Below, in pieces: positions 18,112-27,966 of a stretch of 64,000 nucleotides of DNA. The translations under genes were made by a program, and so were the position numbers. The notes beneath the pieces were generated by a model that made no database searches, had not been told where the DNA came from, and worked only from the letters and a program-made list of their open reading frames with translations. The stretch comes from Flavobacterium sp. IB48 (lineage in GTDB: Bacteria; Bacteroidota; Bacteroidia; Flavobacteriales; Flavobacteriaceae): the NCBI RefSeq assembly GCF_016405855.1, contig NZ_JAEFCA010000001.1, positions 395,316 to 459,315 on the forward strand, read 5' to 3'. Position 1 is the first letter of the stretch. Every line of letters begins with the position of its first letter.

Positions 18112-19275
18112 CTAGCTTTTCTTTGTTTTCTTCTTTCTTCCCCACCAAATATAAAAACCGGTAATAGGTAAACTCGCGCAGATTAAACTTGCTGTAAAAT
18201 AGAGAATTTTGGTTGTTATTCCGCCAATTGCGCCAACATGAAGGCTATAATTTGAACGACTCATCCAATCGTGGAATTTCTCATCTCCTATATATTTTTT
18301 AGAATTTGGAAGCAATTCTAGTGTTTTCTGATCAAAATATAAATCTCTCCAATTCCCGTTGTGCATATCGGTACATGCGTAAAAATTATCTTTCGGTTCA
18401 TCTGGAAAATGAATAATTACGGCCTCATGATTCTGCTTCGCAATTTCTTTACGAACTCGATTAAAAATAATATCCGCAGAAGTCAGCATATCATACTTAG
18501 GTTTTAAAAGTGTATCCGATTTTATTTCAGCAACAACTTCTTTCTTTTCTTTTTCATTGCTAAAACCTCCAGTAATCCAGTAGGTGCTTTCTCTTACCCA
18601 ATGAAAACTCATGATTAAACCTGTTAACGCAATCAAAAATGCTAAAAGAAGCGAGTAAAACCCTAAAACATTATGCAAATCATAATTAAGCCTTTTAAAT
18701 TTGGCACTCCATTTAATTTTGAAACTATTATTGATGGTTGTTTTATTCCACTTTTTAGGAAACCATAAAATAATACCGCTTATCAATAAAAAGAAGAAAA
18801 TTAAAGTTGCCCAAGATGTTACTGCAGTTCCTACTTCTCTACCCAACCAAACATAACGGTGTCCTTCATCAATTTCATGAAAAAAATCTTCATGATCAAC
18901 CATTCCGGTTATTTTTCCATTATAAGGGTTTACATAAATCAAAGAATCAGATGCAACATCAACTTTTATTGTTTTATCTAAACCGTTATACCATAAGCCG
19001 TGAATGTCTTTTCCTGGCAATTCTTTCTTAACAGCAGCATATATTTTAGAAGGAGGCAAAACTCTATCTGCACTTTGAGCTTCAACTTTAAGCCACGGAG
19101 AAGTTAGTTCTTTTATTTCATGTTCAAAAACCAAAATGCAGCCTGTAATTCCCATTATAAAAACTACAATTCCAGAAGCAAGTCCGAGCCACAGATGCAG
19201 CCAAGCATTGATTTTACTGAATCTTGATTTTCCTTTATTTGGAGGTTTATTTAAACGTTTTTTAAAAATATTCAT
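18112..19275 (-). CDS. PepSY-associated membrane protein, XusC-like
   Basis: 387 residues, an inner-membrane PepSY_TM protein. The first membrane segment (LWLGLASGIVVFIMGITGCIL) follows a conserved INAWLHLWLG motif and three more follow (near residues 150, 205 and 365). Two periplasmic PepSY-type modules lie between them, with conserved His (LHVGAIGG, YDLHNVLGFYSLLL). In Bacteroides the third gene of the XusABC xenosiderophore system is of this type and is thought to act in periplasmic ferric-siderophore handling. Here it is the last gene of a receptor-lipoprotein-PepSY operon. Family firm, function by context. Confidence 0.82.
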   Translation of the reverse strand: MNIFKKRLNKPPNKGKSRFSKINAWLHLWLGLASGIVVFIMGITGCILVFEHEIKELTSPWLKVEAQSADRVLPPSKIYAAVKKELPGKDIHGLWYNGLDKTIKVDVASDSLIYVNPYNGKITGMVDHEDFFHEIDEGHRYVWLGREVGTAVTSWATLIFFFLLISGIILWFPKKWNKTTINNSFKIKWSAKFKRLNYDLHNVLGFYSLLLAFLIALTGLIMSFHWVRESTYWITGGFSNEKEKKEVVAEIKSDTLLKPKYDMLTSADIIFNRVRKEIAKQNHEAVIIHFPDEPKDNFYACTDMHNGNWRDLYFDQKTLELLPNSKKYIGDEKFHDWMSRSNYSLHVGAIGGITTKILYFTASLICASLPITGFYIWWGRKKKTKKS

Positions 19276-19316
19276 TGCAATTTAAATTTGAGAAGATTAC
19301 AAAAAAGTGTAAAAAC

Positions 19317-19361
19317 AAAATGGCCTGAGGATTATGTTAATAATGCCTCAAGCCATTTTTT
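19317..19361 (-). terminator. Internal terminator or processing hairpin between XusB-like and XusC-like genes
   Basis: The minus strand forms AAAATGGCTTGAGG paired with CCTCAGGCCATTTT and then a T-rich run, in the 97-base gap inside the operon. It would lower expression of the membrane gene relative to the lipoprotein gene. Confidence 0.7.
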
Positions 19362-19372
19362 AATGTATAAAA

Positions 19373-20623
19373 TTAATATGTAAGTTTACCAATTGTAGGC
19401 AAATAAAGGCCTTCTTTGATAAGAGCTCCAGCTTTTGCAACACCAGTCGCGATATCGATTTGATAAACACGTGCTTCGTCTCCTGTAACAAAACTTTTGT
19501 ATGCTTTTCCGTTATCTACAAGCAAACTTCCTAACCCAAAAAACTCATCTCCACCATGATCAGGCAAGCCTGTTACAGCAAGAATAGTTTTATTTGATAA
19601 ATCTAAAATAGCCGACTTGAAAATTGTTTTTGTATTTAAGAAACTGTAAACTGCATTAACAGCATCTACATCATTAGGAATATAAGAAATGAAAACTTTT
19701 TCTCCGCCTAATGGATAAGCTGCAAGAACTTTTCCTTTTAATGTACTTTCTTCTAAATTGAAGAAATAACCTGGATCAAACTTTGCATCTCCTTTTTTGA
19801 TGCGTAAAATTCCTGAAGCAGCAGTTGTAACAGGATATCCTCCTGCACGTGCATTAGATGAAAATGTATAAACATCTCCAGATTCTGTCTGAACAATTCC
19901 GGTATTTGTATAATACATTCCAATTGCAGTTGTTCTAGTATCTTTTATTGTTGTAACATATTCTAAAGAAGGATATTTGTAAATTCTAACAGTCGCATCA
20001 GATGATAATACTTTATTTGTTCCGTCTGTTACATCTTTAGTGTAAACAGGAACAAAAAGTTTATCTCCTGATACAGCAACTCCAGTTGGCCAGTATAAAA
20101 CTTTTTTGTTAGCTGGGTCTACAGCAAAATCATTAAACTTACGTCCTTCTATAGAAACAGTTGCAGGATTGTAAATCATAAGTTCGTAATCTGATGAACT
20201 TCCGTCCCAAGTTGCACCAATATTGACTAGTTTTTTGTCATCTGTATAACCAACAGCATAAGACGATTCAAAAGCTAGTTTTCCTGCTTGTATAAGTTTT
20301 CCACTGCTGTTAAGTTTAAAAGAAGCAGCTCCTTCATCATCAGTACTTAAAGCAAAAAATGTATTTTCGATAGGAAAACAAGATCCGTTTTGTTCAATTC
20401 CAACTCCTTTAGCACTGATTTCGCCAGTCATTAACTGATCTATAGAATTAAAATCAAGAATATACTGTGTATAATCGTCAAGCCAATAAGAGGCAACATA
20501 TTTAGTACCATTTACCGTTGGTTCGGTTGGTTCGGTCGAATCATTATTATCACTACTACATGAAAAAATAGAAAGTGACAGACAAGCCAATGCAAAGCAT
20601 TTTGCAAATTTGTTTACAAACAT
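19373..20623 (-). CDS. DUF4374 surface lipoprotein, XusB-like siderophore-binding protein
   Basis: 416 residues with a lipoprotein signal (ALACLSLSIFSCSSDNND; lipid Cys about 22). The remainder is a repetitive all-beta protein of the DUF4374 family, which is a propeller. XusB of Bacteroides thetaiotaomicron belongs to this family and is a surface lipoprotein that captures ferric siderophores and passes them to the receptor XusA. The gene lies 34 bases after the receptor gene and is clearly cotranscribed. Siderophore specificity cannot be read from the sequence. Confidence 0.82.
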   Translation of the reverse strand: MFVNKFAKCFALACLSLSIFSCSSDNNDSTEPTEPTVNGTKYVASYWLDDYTQYILDFNSIDQLMTGEISAKGVGIEQNGSCFPIENTFFALSTDDEGAASFKLNSSGKLIQAGKLAFESSYAVGYTDDKKLVNIGATWDGSSSDYELMIYNPATVSIEGRKFNDFAVDPANKKVLYWPTGVAVSGDKLFVPVYTKDVTDGTNKVLSSDATVRIYKYPSLEYVTTIKDTRTTAIGMYYTNTGIVQTESGDVYTFSSNARAGGYPVTTAASGILRIKKGDAKFDPGYFFNLEESTLKGKVLAAYPLGGEKVFISYIPNDVDAVNAVYSFLNTKTIFKSAILDLSNKTILAVTGLPDHGGDEFFGLGSLLVDNGKAYKSFVTGDEARVYQIDIATGVAKAGALIKEGLYLPTIGKLTY

Positions 20624-20657
20624 GATTAAAAGTATTAAGGGTTATTATTATTTTAAA

Positions 20658-23000
20658 TTATTGAAGAAAGTATCTAAACTTAACTGAGAAGGAACGTCCT
20701 GGCTTTTGAACTTTAAAATAGTCGTACACCTTTACATCAGTAATGTTTCGGCACTCAAAAGCCAGATTATATGTTCCGTTTAAGAAAGAATATGCAACCA
20801 TTGCATTTTGAGTAAATTGTTCTGGAATTGCCTTTTTAGTTTCTAGACTTCCTAAAACTGGCCAAGTCAGATAAAAATCGTCTATATAATTTGCACTTGC
20901 GTTTAGAGAAAGTCGATCTCCTTTATATTTGACATTTTTAAAATTGAAAGTCAGATCGGCATTTCCAAAAAAGATTGGAACGTTTGGCAATTGTGCGTCA
21001 TATAGCGCATCTGGAATTGCTGTTCCAGATTTAAATTTATTTTTGTTAAGACTTTTTTGATAAGTACCATTTACTTCGAAAGTAAGCAGATCTTTATATC
21101 CATATCTAAAAACTCCGTCGATACCCGTTATTTGTACATTTTGAAGATTTTCATAAACGGTTTTATCTCCGTCTTGTTTCTCTCTGATAAAATCTTTTGC
21201 TTGTCTGTATATCAAACTTGTTTCGGCACTAAAATGATTTTTGGTTTGTTGAGTAAGAAATGCCAATCCAAAATTTGCATTATCACTACTTTCCGGTTTC
21301 AAGCCAATATTACTGTTGATTGTTAATCCGTCACCTAGCATTTCTGTCGCTGATGGCAAGCGATAAGCATGTTCAAATGATCCTTTTATTTGAAATTTAT
21401 CCGACAAATGATAAGCAGAAGTAGCTCCATAGCCATAATTATTTGACGATGCAGATTGGCTAATCGAATTGGTAACCATTTTGGTTGACAGATCGTACAT
21501 CTTACCAAAAGCAGAAATTGCAAGTCGGTTATCCAGACCACTAAAATTGTATCCAAAACCTAAAATGCCTTTATCGATAGTAGGTTCACCAAGATCGACA
21601 ACTTTTTGAAACTCTTCAGTTGCCTTTCTTTTATATGCTAGATAAGTATAATTTAAAGCAACGGAATGTTGGTTATTTAACTGATATTTCAAATTGGATG
21701 TGAATTGCGCATTTGCCTCATCGTATACATAAATTGTTTTGTTGCCCAATTCTCCTTTATCTCCAGCATTGGCAAACTGCCTGTAAACGTAATTTCCAGT
21801 CCAATCATAAACTCTCGACGAAGTATCGATAGAGCGGTTGTTTACTAGAGCATATGTAGAATTAATATTCAAAGACAAACCTTTAGTAAAAAGATTGTCT
21901 TTTTTATATTTTAAAGATGTGATAAAACTTTGACTGTCTGTAAAAGCTTGTCCAACAACTTTCTGCATGGTTCTTCCCTGTTGAATTTCTTTCTTGTTTC
22001 CTGCCATCGCAAAACCAACAAGCAAATAATCTGCAAAATTTCTATTCTTAAATCCTGCTTCAGCCATTACTGTACCCGACTTATATCCATCATGGAAATG
22101 CTTATATTTTTGTTCTGGCAAAAATTTAGAAGTATTTTTATCTACCACACTTACATCAACTTTATAATCATTATCAGAGTAATTAGCGAATGCATTAATG
22201 TTGGCTATAAAACCATCTCTACCAGAAAATCTCGTATTTACAGCGGCTCTGTGCGTATTAAACGAACCATAACTGTATGAAGCATCGATATAACGGTTTA
22301 CATTTTTGTTGGTTACAATATTTACAGCTCCTCCCAACGCATCAGCTCCTAATTCTATTGGCACAACTCCTTTGTAAACATCAATTCTTTCTGCCATATT
22401 TACTGGAATGTTATTCAATGTAAGTGCAGATCCATAACTGTCCATAGGCACTCCATCCAAGAAAAACTTAACCTGACTTCCTGAAAATCCATTTAGAGAA
22501 AAATTAAATGCAGAACCCAATCCTCCATATTCGCGAATACGAACTCCAGTTGTTTTATTCAAAACCTGATTTAAATCTGCAGAGGTATTGTAGGTTTTCT
22601 TAAGATCAACTGCGGTAATATTATAAGCCTGTTCCCTAACACGCTGTACTTTAGATTTACCTGTTACAGCTACTTCATTTAAAGCTGCCATATCTTCTTC
22701 AATGGTAATATCTTCAAGAGTTTTAGCGCTCTCTTTTACAATTATTGCTATTTCTGTAGCTTTATAACCTGTATATGCAACTACTAATGTATAGTTGCCA
22801 GGTGCAAGCGTAAATTTATATTCTCCCTTACTATTAGTTAGTGTAGCATAAGGAGTTCCTTTCAGCGCAACCGAAACTCCTTCCTGCGGTTTCCCAGCAT
22901 TTAAAATGACCCCGCTTAAACTCGATTTGTTTTTTTGTGAATACCCTTGAAATGAAATTAACAGAATTGTAAGCAAGAGCAATAATCTAGATAGTTGCAT
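20658..23000 (-). CDS. TonB-dependent receptor, XusA-like siderophore receptor
   Basis: I start at the ATG at 23000 (LSRLLLLLTILLISFQGYSQ signal). An in-frame TTG at 23036 overlaps the promoter and is rejected. A carboxypeptidase-like domain (GVILNAGKPQEGVSVALKGT) comes first, then the plug (YGGLGSAFNFSLNGFSG, VDKxxG-type DVYKGVVPIELGADALGGAV) and a barrel ending in VKFRYFLQ. About 780 residues is normal for siderophore receptors. It heads a three-gene operon with DUF4374 and PepSY proteins, the XusABC arrangement. Iron regulation is likely, but I could not identify a Fur box by eye. Confidence 0.87.
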   Translation of the reverse strand: MQLSRLLLLLTILLISFQGYSQKNKSSLSGVILNAGKPQEGVSVALKGTPYATLTNSKGEYKFTLAPGNYTLVVAYTGYKATEIAIIVKESAKTLEDITIEEDMAALNEVAVTGKSKVQRVREQAYNITAVDLKKTYNTSADLNQVLNKTTGVRIREYGGLGSAFNFSLNGFSGSQVKFFLDGVPMDSYGSALTLNNIPVNMAERIDVYKGVVPIELGADALGGAVNIVTNKNVNRYIDASYSYGSFNTHRAAVNTRFSGRDGFIANINAFANYSDNDYKVDVSVVDKNTSKFLPEQKYKHFHDGYKSGTVMAEAGFKNRNFADYLLVGFAMAGNKKEIQQGRTMQKVVGQAFTDSQSFITSLKYKKDNLFTKGLSLNINSTYALVNNRSIDTSSRVYDWTGNYVYRQFANAGDKGELGNKTIYVYDEANAQFTSNLKYQLNNQHSVALNYTYLAYKRKATEEFQKVVDLGEPTIDKGILGFGYNFSGLDNRLAISAFGKMYDLSTKMVTNSISQSASSNNYGYGATSAYHLSDKFQIKGSFEHAYRLPSATEMLGDGLTINSNIGLKPESSDNANFGLAFLTQQTKNHFSAETSLIYRQAKDFIREKQDGDKTVYENLQNVQITGIDGVFRYGYKDLLTFEVNGTYQKSLNKNKFKSGTAIPDALYDAQLPNVPIFFGNADLTFNFKNVKYKGDRLSLNASANYIDDFYLTWPVLGSLETKKAIPEQFTQNAMVAYSFLNGTYNLAFECRNITDVKVYDYFKVQKPGRSFSVKFRYFLQ

Positions 23001-23033
23001 TATAATTTTTTGAATTTGAAAATTAAAGTGCTC

Positions 23034-23041
23034 CAAATTTA
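23034..23041 (-). promoter_or_regulatory. Promoter of the Xus-like operon
   Basis: TAAATTTG on the minus strand matches TAnnTTTG, with TTG 20 bases upstream (23062-23064). Transcription would start near 23027, which supports the ATG at 23000. Confidence 0.6.
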
Positions 23042-23241
23042 AGGCCTTCAGCAGGCTTTTACAATACTATTTTTAATTATTCTAAATAAAAGTATTATTT
23101 AACTTTAAAAAATAGAAATCAATAAAAAATATATTCTTTCTTAAGAAATAATTAAGATTAAATTAATATTACATTAAAAAATATAACCTGAAGAGTTAAA
23201 TATTTCTATCTTTTTTAAATGAAATCCAAAATAAAAGACAT

Positions 23242-23270
23242 AAAAAAGCCCGCTTTAAAATAAGCGGGCT
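23242..23270 (-). terminator. Rho-independent terminator of PLP decarboxylase gene
   Basis: AGCCCGCTT/AAGCGGGCT stem followed by a T-run on the minus strand, just past the stop at 23292. The remaining bases to 23034 are AT-rich with no gene. Confidence 0.88.
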
Positions 23271-23291
23271 CTTAAAATAGATCTTTAATTA

Positions 23292-24698
23292 TTAGATTTC
23301 CATATCTAAAATCGTTTGCTTCATTTCTTCAATCACTAATTTGATATCCTTTTCGGTTGTTCGCCAATTTACAAAAGAGGCTCTAATCCCTTTTTTGTTT
23401 TGATAAATTGTTGGTGTCATAAATACTTTTCCAGTATCATTCAACGCAGATAGAAACTGGTTTACTTTGTCTTGATTGTGTTTTCCTTTTAGCGTAAAGC
23501 AAACATTATTTAAACGTATTGGCGCTAATAGTTCAAAATCATTTTCGATTAAAGCATTTCCAAAGTGCAAAGCCAATGCTATACTGCCTTCAATAAGATC
23601 TTTGAAACCTTCTTTTCCATACGCTTTAAGCGAAAACCAAGCTGGTAATGCACGTAAACGACGCGAATTTTCAGGAAGTACGTTTAGATAATTAAAATTT
23701 TCTAACGGATTTCCTAAATATGGTGCATTAGAATTTTGAAATGTTTCAACTTGCAGGTTAATATGATCTTTTTTAATTAAAAAGAAAGCACTCTCATAAG
23801 GCACATTCAGCCATTTATGACAATCAATCGTAATACTGTCTGCTCCTTCCCAACCTTTTACCAAATGATTATATTTATCTGAAACCGCTGCAAATCCACC
23901 GAAAGCGCCATCAATATGCCACCAGAAATTGTACTTTTCTTTTAATGCAGCAATTGCTTCAAAATCGTCAAAATCGGCAGTATTTACAGTTCCCGCGCTA
24001 GAAATCAAGATGAAAGGTTTTCCTTCTAACTTCTTTATATTTTCTTCCAAATCAACAATATCAAGAGCTTCACGATTTCCTTCGATTGTTTTTACAGTTG
24101 TATAATTTTGGCTTCCAATTCCTAAAAGCGATAAACATTTTATAGAAGAAGAATGCGGCGTTGCTGTTAGAATGTTGACAGTTTCTGAAATTCCGTCTTT
24201 AGCGAAATCTTTCCCGAATTGCTTACCAAACCATTGTCTGGCAACACCAAGAGATGTAAAGTTTGACATGGTAGCGCCTGTCACAAATCCGCCTAAAAAT
24301 GTGTCCGGAAGATCTAACAGCTGCAGCAATAAATTGATTGTCTCAAACTCTATTAATGCCGAAGCACCACCTTGTGCTTTTACAGCCTGAGTGTTTTGAT
24401 CGTAAATAGATGCCAACCAGTCGCCCACGATAGATGCTGGAGTTGAACCACCTGTTACAAAGCCCCAATATCTTGGTCCTGGAGAAGAAACCATCAAAGG
24501 AGCTAATCTTTCGTTGAATTCTCTTAAAGCTTCAATCGAGCCTAATCCTAATTCGTTTAAAGCTGTTTTGGGATTAATTGTATAAGTGTTTGAAGTTGGA
24601 ATATTTTCTATGTCATTCAGAAAATCAATCCCTTGTTGTTTTGTTTTTTCTAAGATATTCTCAAAATTGTCGAGATCTTGCTTTAGTATTGAATTCAT
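23292..24698 (-). CDS. Pyridoxal-dependent decarboxylase (group II family)
   Basis: 468 residues of the aromatic/glutamate decarboxylase superfamily. Motifs in order: GGSTPASIVGDWLASIYDQN, GGFVTGATMSNFTSLGVAR (phosphate binding), SSAGTVNTADFD, WHIDGAFGGFAAVS (Asp to the pyridine nitrogen) and TIDCHKWLNVPYE with the Schiff-base lysine. The substrate cannot be fixed from sequence; related proteins act on aromatic amino acids, glutamate or diaminobutyrate. It is monocistronic, with its own terminator. Confidence 0.85.
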   Translation of the reverse strand: MNSILKQDLDNFENILEKTKQQGIDFLNDIENIPTSNTYTINPKTALNELGLGSIEALREFNERLAPLMVSSPGPRYWGFVTGGSTPASIVGDWLASIYDQNTQAVKAQGGASALIEFETINLLLQLLDLPDTFLGGFVTGATMSNFTSLGVARQWFGKQFGKDFAKDGISETVNILTATPHSSSIKCLSLLGIGSQNYTTVKTIEGNREALDIVDLEENIKKLEGKPFILISSAGTVNTADFDDFEAIAALKEKYNFWWHIDGAFGGFAAVSDKYNHLVKGWEGADSITIDCHKWLNVPYESAFFLIKKDHINLQVETFQNSNAPYLGNPLENFNYLNVLPENSRRLRALPAWFSLKAYGKEGFKDLIEGSIALALHFGNALIENDFELLAPIRLNNVCFTLKGKHNQDKVNQFLSALNDTGKVFMTPTIYQNKKGIRASFVNWRTTEKDIKLVIEEMKQTILDMEI

Positions 24699-24771
24699 TT
24701 TTCTATTAAACTAATTTTTCATCTAATTTAATGAATAATTGCCCTTAGATTTATAGCGAAATAAACTTTTT

Positions 24772-27700
24772 TTAGCGTTTTAAAGTGAAGTGTCCCTTAT
24801 AAATCTTGCCATTTGCTCTTGTCACTACAAACCAATAATCTGTTGCTGGCAAATCTATTCCGTTGAGTTTTCCGTCCCAAGAAGTATAAGCATTCAGTTC
24901 TTTTATGAATTTTCCGTATCTATCAAATATTTTAGTATTGATTTCTGGTTCTGTTTCAGAGAACTTTATCCCCCAAGTATCATTGTAACCGTCTTGATTC
25001 GGAGTAAAAAACTTTGGATAATTCAATAAAAAGACTTCTTGATTTACAGTTCCACAGCCGTTTTTATCTCGAACATAAACAATGTAATCTCCTGTTGTTA
25101 ATCCTGAGAAAATGTTGTTGTCTTGATAAGTGTTTCCGTCAATTGAATATTCGTAATTACCAAGACTTGTGTCTGCTAATTCAACTTCAATACTATTGTC
25201 AGCATCTGTCCAATCTTTGACAGCAAGATTCTTGATTGTAGCAGTATTCGAGAGTTTTACCTGAAAATCTTTCGTAGATGAGCAAATAACACCACCGTGA
25301 TTTTGTGTAACCATCACAGAATACGAGCCAGCTTCTGTAATGATTATCGATTCTGTCGTAGCTTTCGTTGACCATAAATAACTATCAAAACCAGAACCTG
25401 CATGAACCTCAACCTCTTTATTTTGGCATAACGAAACGACATCAGAAATTGCGATGATAGGCCCATTTACTAATGTTAAATTTAATTCAGCAATTTGATA
25501 GCATTTATCATTAGAATCAATTCGAACATAAATTAATGTTGTGCCAGCTGATAAAGTATAACTAGTTTCATCTGTAATTTGATTCGATACTGTTTGATTT
25601 TCTGCTCCAGATAAAGTCGTATAGTAGGTAAACGTACATGAACTGCATTCTGCTATCTGATTATTATAACTCTTTAGATTTATAACTTCAGATCCATTAT
25701 TTAATTCATCGCAAACATTAGCCGAAATATTATTAAATGCTAAAGATGGGGCAACTATAGAAACCGAGACTGTCAGACGGCTTACACTTTCACAGCCATT
25801 TATAGTCTGAGAAGCATAATAGGTTGCCCCATTTGTTAAACTTGTTGAAGAAGATAAAACTACTCCGTTTGATATACTATCATACCAAACTATATTGGTT
25901 CCTGCAACTGTTAAGTTTGCGATTGTTGGTTTTTGAGTGGTACAAAAATCTTGCTGTAAATCACCTGTTGGAGCTGGAGTATTTTGAATATTGATCGCAA
26001 TTGGAGTTCTTTCACTTTCGCAAACAGCAATAGTTTGAGAAGCGTAATATGTTTTGTTTTGCAAAATAGTAGTATTGGGCAATAAGTTTCCATTTGTTTG
26101 AGCATCATACCATTTGATGTTTTGTCCCGTAACACTAACATCACTCAATGTTACATTTTGCTGTAGGCAGAAAAGTTGCGGACTCACAGCTGTAACAAGC
26201 GGCTCTTGATTAATGTAAGTCTTTATTTCAACTTCATTTGGCAACAATGAAATGCAACCTAAATTGTTTTTTATCAAAACCTTATAAATTCCTGGAACTA
26301 AATTATTCTTTGAATTTGAAACTCCCCAAGTTAGTCCGTTATCAAAACTATACGCTGAAGCCGAATCAGAAATTGTAATTGTTGCTGTTGCTGAAATACA
26401 ATCTGGCTGTACAATCGAAACTGCTGGAGTTGGCGGATAACCCGGTGGTACCAAAATAGAAACCAACACTGCTGTAGTTTCGCAATTAGAACTATTTCTA
26501 GTTTTAATCTGATAGTCTCCTGCTTCTAAACCTATTTTATAGTTACTCGTTGACCATGTTGTGCCATTGTCAAAACTATACTCATAATCGATGCTTGTAA
26601 TTGTAATTGATCCTAAAGGATTCGAACAAATTACAGGCTGTGTAACCGAAAATAAAGGAGTCGCATTTGATGAAGCTACAGAATTTATATGTGCCACTAC
26701 AGGAGTCGAAGCACAGCCTGTATTTAATTTTGTAGTAACCTTATAATCGCCTCCCGACAAACCAGAAAAAATACCCGATGTTTGATAATTCGTCCCATCA
26801 ATACTATAAGTCGTATTGGCTGTTGTAGCAATAATAATAGTTCCACTGGGTACATCGCATGTTGGTTGCACTGTCGTGAAAGTTGGGGCAATGGAACTTT
26901 CATTGATTTTAAAACTAATAGTATTTGACACGACTCTACAAGTAGTCGATGAAATATTACTGCTTTGTGCTACCGCCATGCGATACAAGTAAGTCCCAGC
27001 TGTAGAATTGGGAACAAAAGTATAAGTTAGTGCATTTGCGCCCGAAATATCAATCCAAGTTGTTCCGTTATCGCTGCTAACCTGCCACTGGTAAGCTGGA
27101 TTTGAATATCCTGAAGAAACTGCTCCAGCAAGTGTATAACTTTGTGTATCGCCTTGACAAATTGTTAAATTCGTATTTGTATTGTTTTGTACTGATGAAG
27201 TAACTGTCGGACCGCAGGCACGAAAAGTAATATCGTCCAAAGCAATATCATTTCCAGGCGCTGCTCCTGCTTTATTGTTTCGCATTCTAATTACAACTGT
27301 AGAAATGCCTGTAGGTGTTGTAAAGTAAAAGCCATACTGTTTCCAGACAGCACTAGAACTTAAACCAATATCTCCAGTATTGTAAGTTCCTAATATAGTT
27401 CCAGAAGTTGATTCAATTGTGAAAGTAATATTGGGCGGACTAGTATCATTTGATCGCAATAAATTCATAATCCACGCAGCAAACTCATATGTAGTATCTG
27501 GGCAAAGTCCCGTAACGGTATTTTTATAAAAATAATCGGTTGTAGAAAGACTTGCATTAACTACCATCATATATCCTCCACCGGTATGATCTGTTGTAGT
27601 CCACCAAGTTCCTGGTGTGTTAGTTGTTTTTTCTATGGTATAAGAACCATCATTGGGAAAATCTGCTGTTGTATAAGTATAACTTGTAATTCCAGTTCCT

Positions 27701-27840
27701 AAAGCAGTTCCATGTGATGAAGTACCAGTACCGAAATCAATTTTAACAACGGCATCGCCTAAACTTCCTGTGCACAGCTGAGCGTGCACATGGAAGCAGA
27801 CAATAAATAGAAATACAACAAAAAAAGTTTTACCTTTCAA
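24772..27840 (-). CDS. Secreted T9SS type B sorting-domain protein with Ig-like repeats
   Basis: 1022 residues. A TTG start is used here because an in-frame stop lies three codons upstream and no ATG gives a signal peptide (TFFVVFLFIVCFHVHAQ). The N-terminal domain resembles a carbohydrate- or ligand-binding module (DDITFRACGP at its end). Then come several repeats of PTFTTVQPTCDVPSGTI/SYSFDNGLTW type and Ig-like segments with YYASQTINGCES. The last ~85 residues (FFTPNQDGYNDTWGI, IFDRYGKFIKEL, WDGKLNG, GHFTLKR) are a gliding-motility-associated type B C-terminal domain, which targets cargo through type IX secretion to the surface or medium. Likely an adhesin. Confidence 0.88.
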   Translation of the reverse strand: MKGKTFFVVFLFIVCFHVHAQLCTGSLGDAVVKIDFGTGTSSHGTALGTGITSYTYTTADFPNDGSYTIEKTTNTPGTWWTTTDHTGGGYMMVVNASLSTTDYFYKNTVTGLCPDTTYEFAAWIMNLLRSNDTSPPNITFTIESTSGTILGTYNTGDIGLSSSAVWKQYGFYFTTPTGISTVVIRMRNNKAGAAPGNDIALDDITFRACGPTVTSSVQNNTNTNLTICQGDTQSYTLAGAVSSGYSNPAYQWQVSSDNGTTWIDISGANALTYTFVPNSTAGTYLYRMAVAQSSNISSTTCRVVSNTISFKINESSIAPTFTTVQPTCDVPSGTIIIATTANTTYSIDGTNYQTSGIFSGLSGGDYKVTTKLNTGCASTPVVAHINSVASSNATPLFSVTQPVICSNPLGSITITSIDYEYSFDNGTTWSTSNYKIGLEAGDYQIKTRNSSNCETTAVLVSILVPPGYPPTPAVSIVQPDCISATATITISDSASAYSFDNGLTWGVSNSKNNLVPGIYKVLIKNNLGCISLLPNEVEIKTYINQEPLVTAVSPQLFCLQQNVTLSDVSVTGQNIKWYDAQTNGNLLPNTTILQNKTYYASQTIAVCESERTPIAINIQNTPAPTGDLQQDFCTTQKPTIANLTVAGTNIVWYDSISNGVVLSSSTSLTNGATYYASQTINGCESVSRLTVSVSIVAPSLAFNNISANVCDELNNGSEVINLKSYNNQIAECSSCTFTYYTTLSGAENQTVSNQITDETSYTLSAGTTLIYVRIDSNDKCYQIAELNLTLVNGPIIAISDVVSLCQNKEVEVHAGSGFDSYLWSTKATTESIIITEAGSYSVMVTQNHGGVICSSTKDFQVKLSNTATIKNLAVKDWTDADNSIEVELADTSLGNYEYSIDGNTYQDNNIFSGLTTGDYIVYVRDKNGCGTVNQEVFLLNYPKFFTPNQDGYNDTWGIKFSETEPEINTKIFDRYGKFIKELNAYTSWDGKLNGIDLPATDYWFVVTRANGKIYKGHFTLKR

Positions 27841-27966
27841 AATAAATCAATTACTCGGTAAAACTACTGTTTAATAAGTCATTACATTAATGTTTTAGAC
27901 TAATCAATACAAAATCTCGATGTATATAAAAGTATTATCTACTAATACGTAATTTCTTTATAAAAT

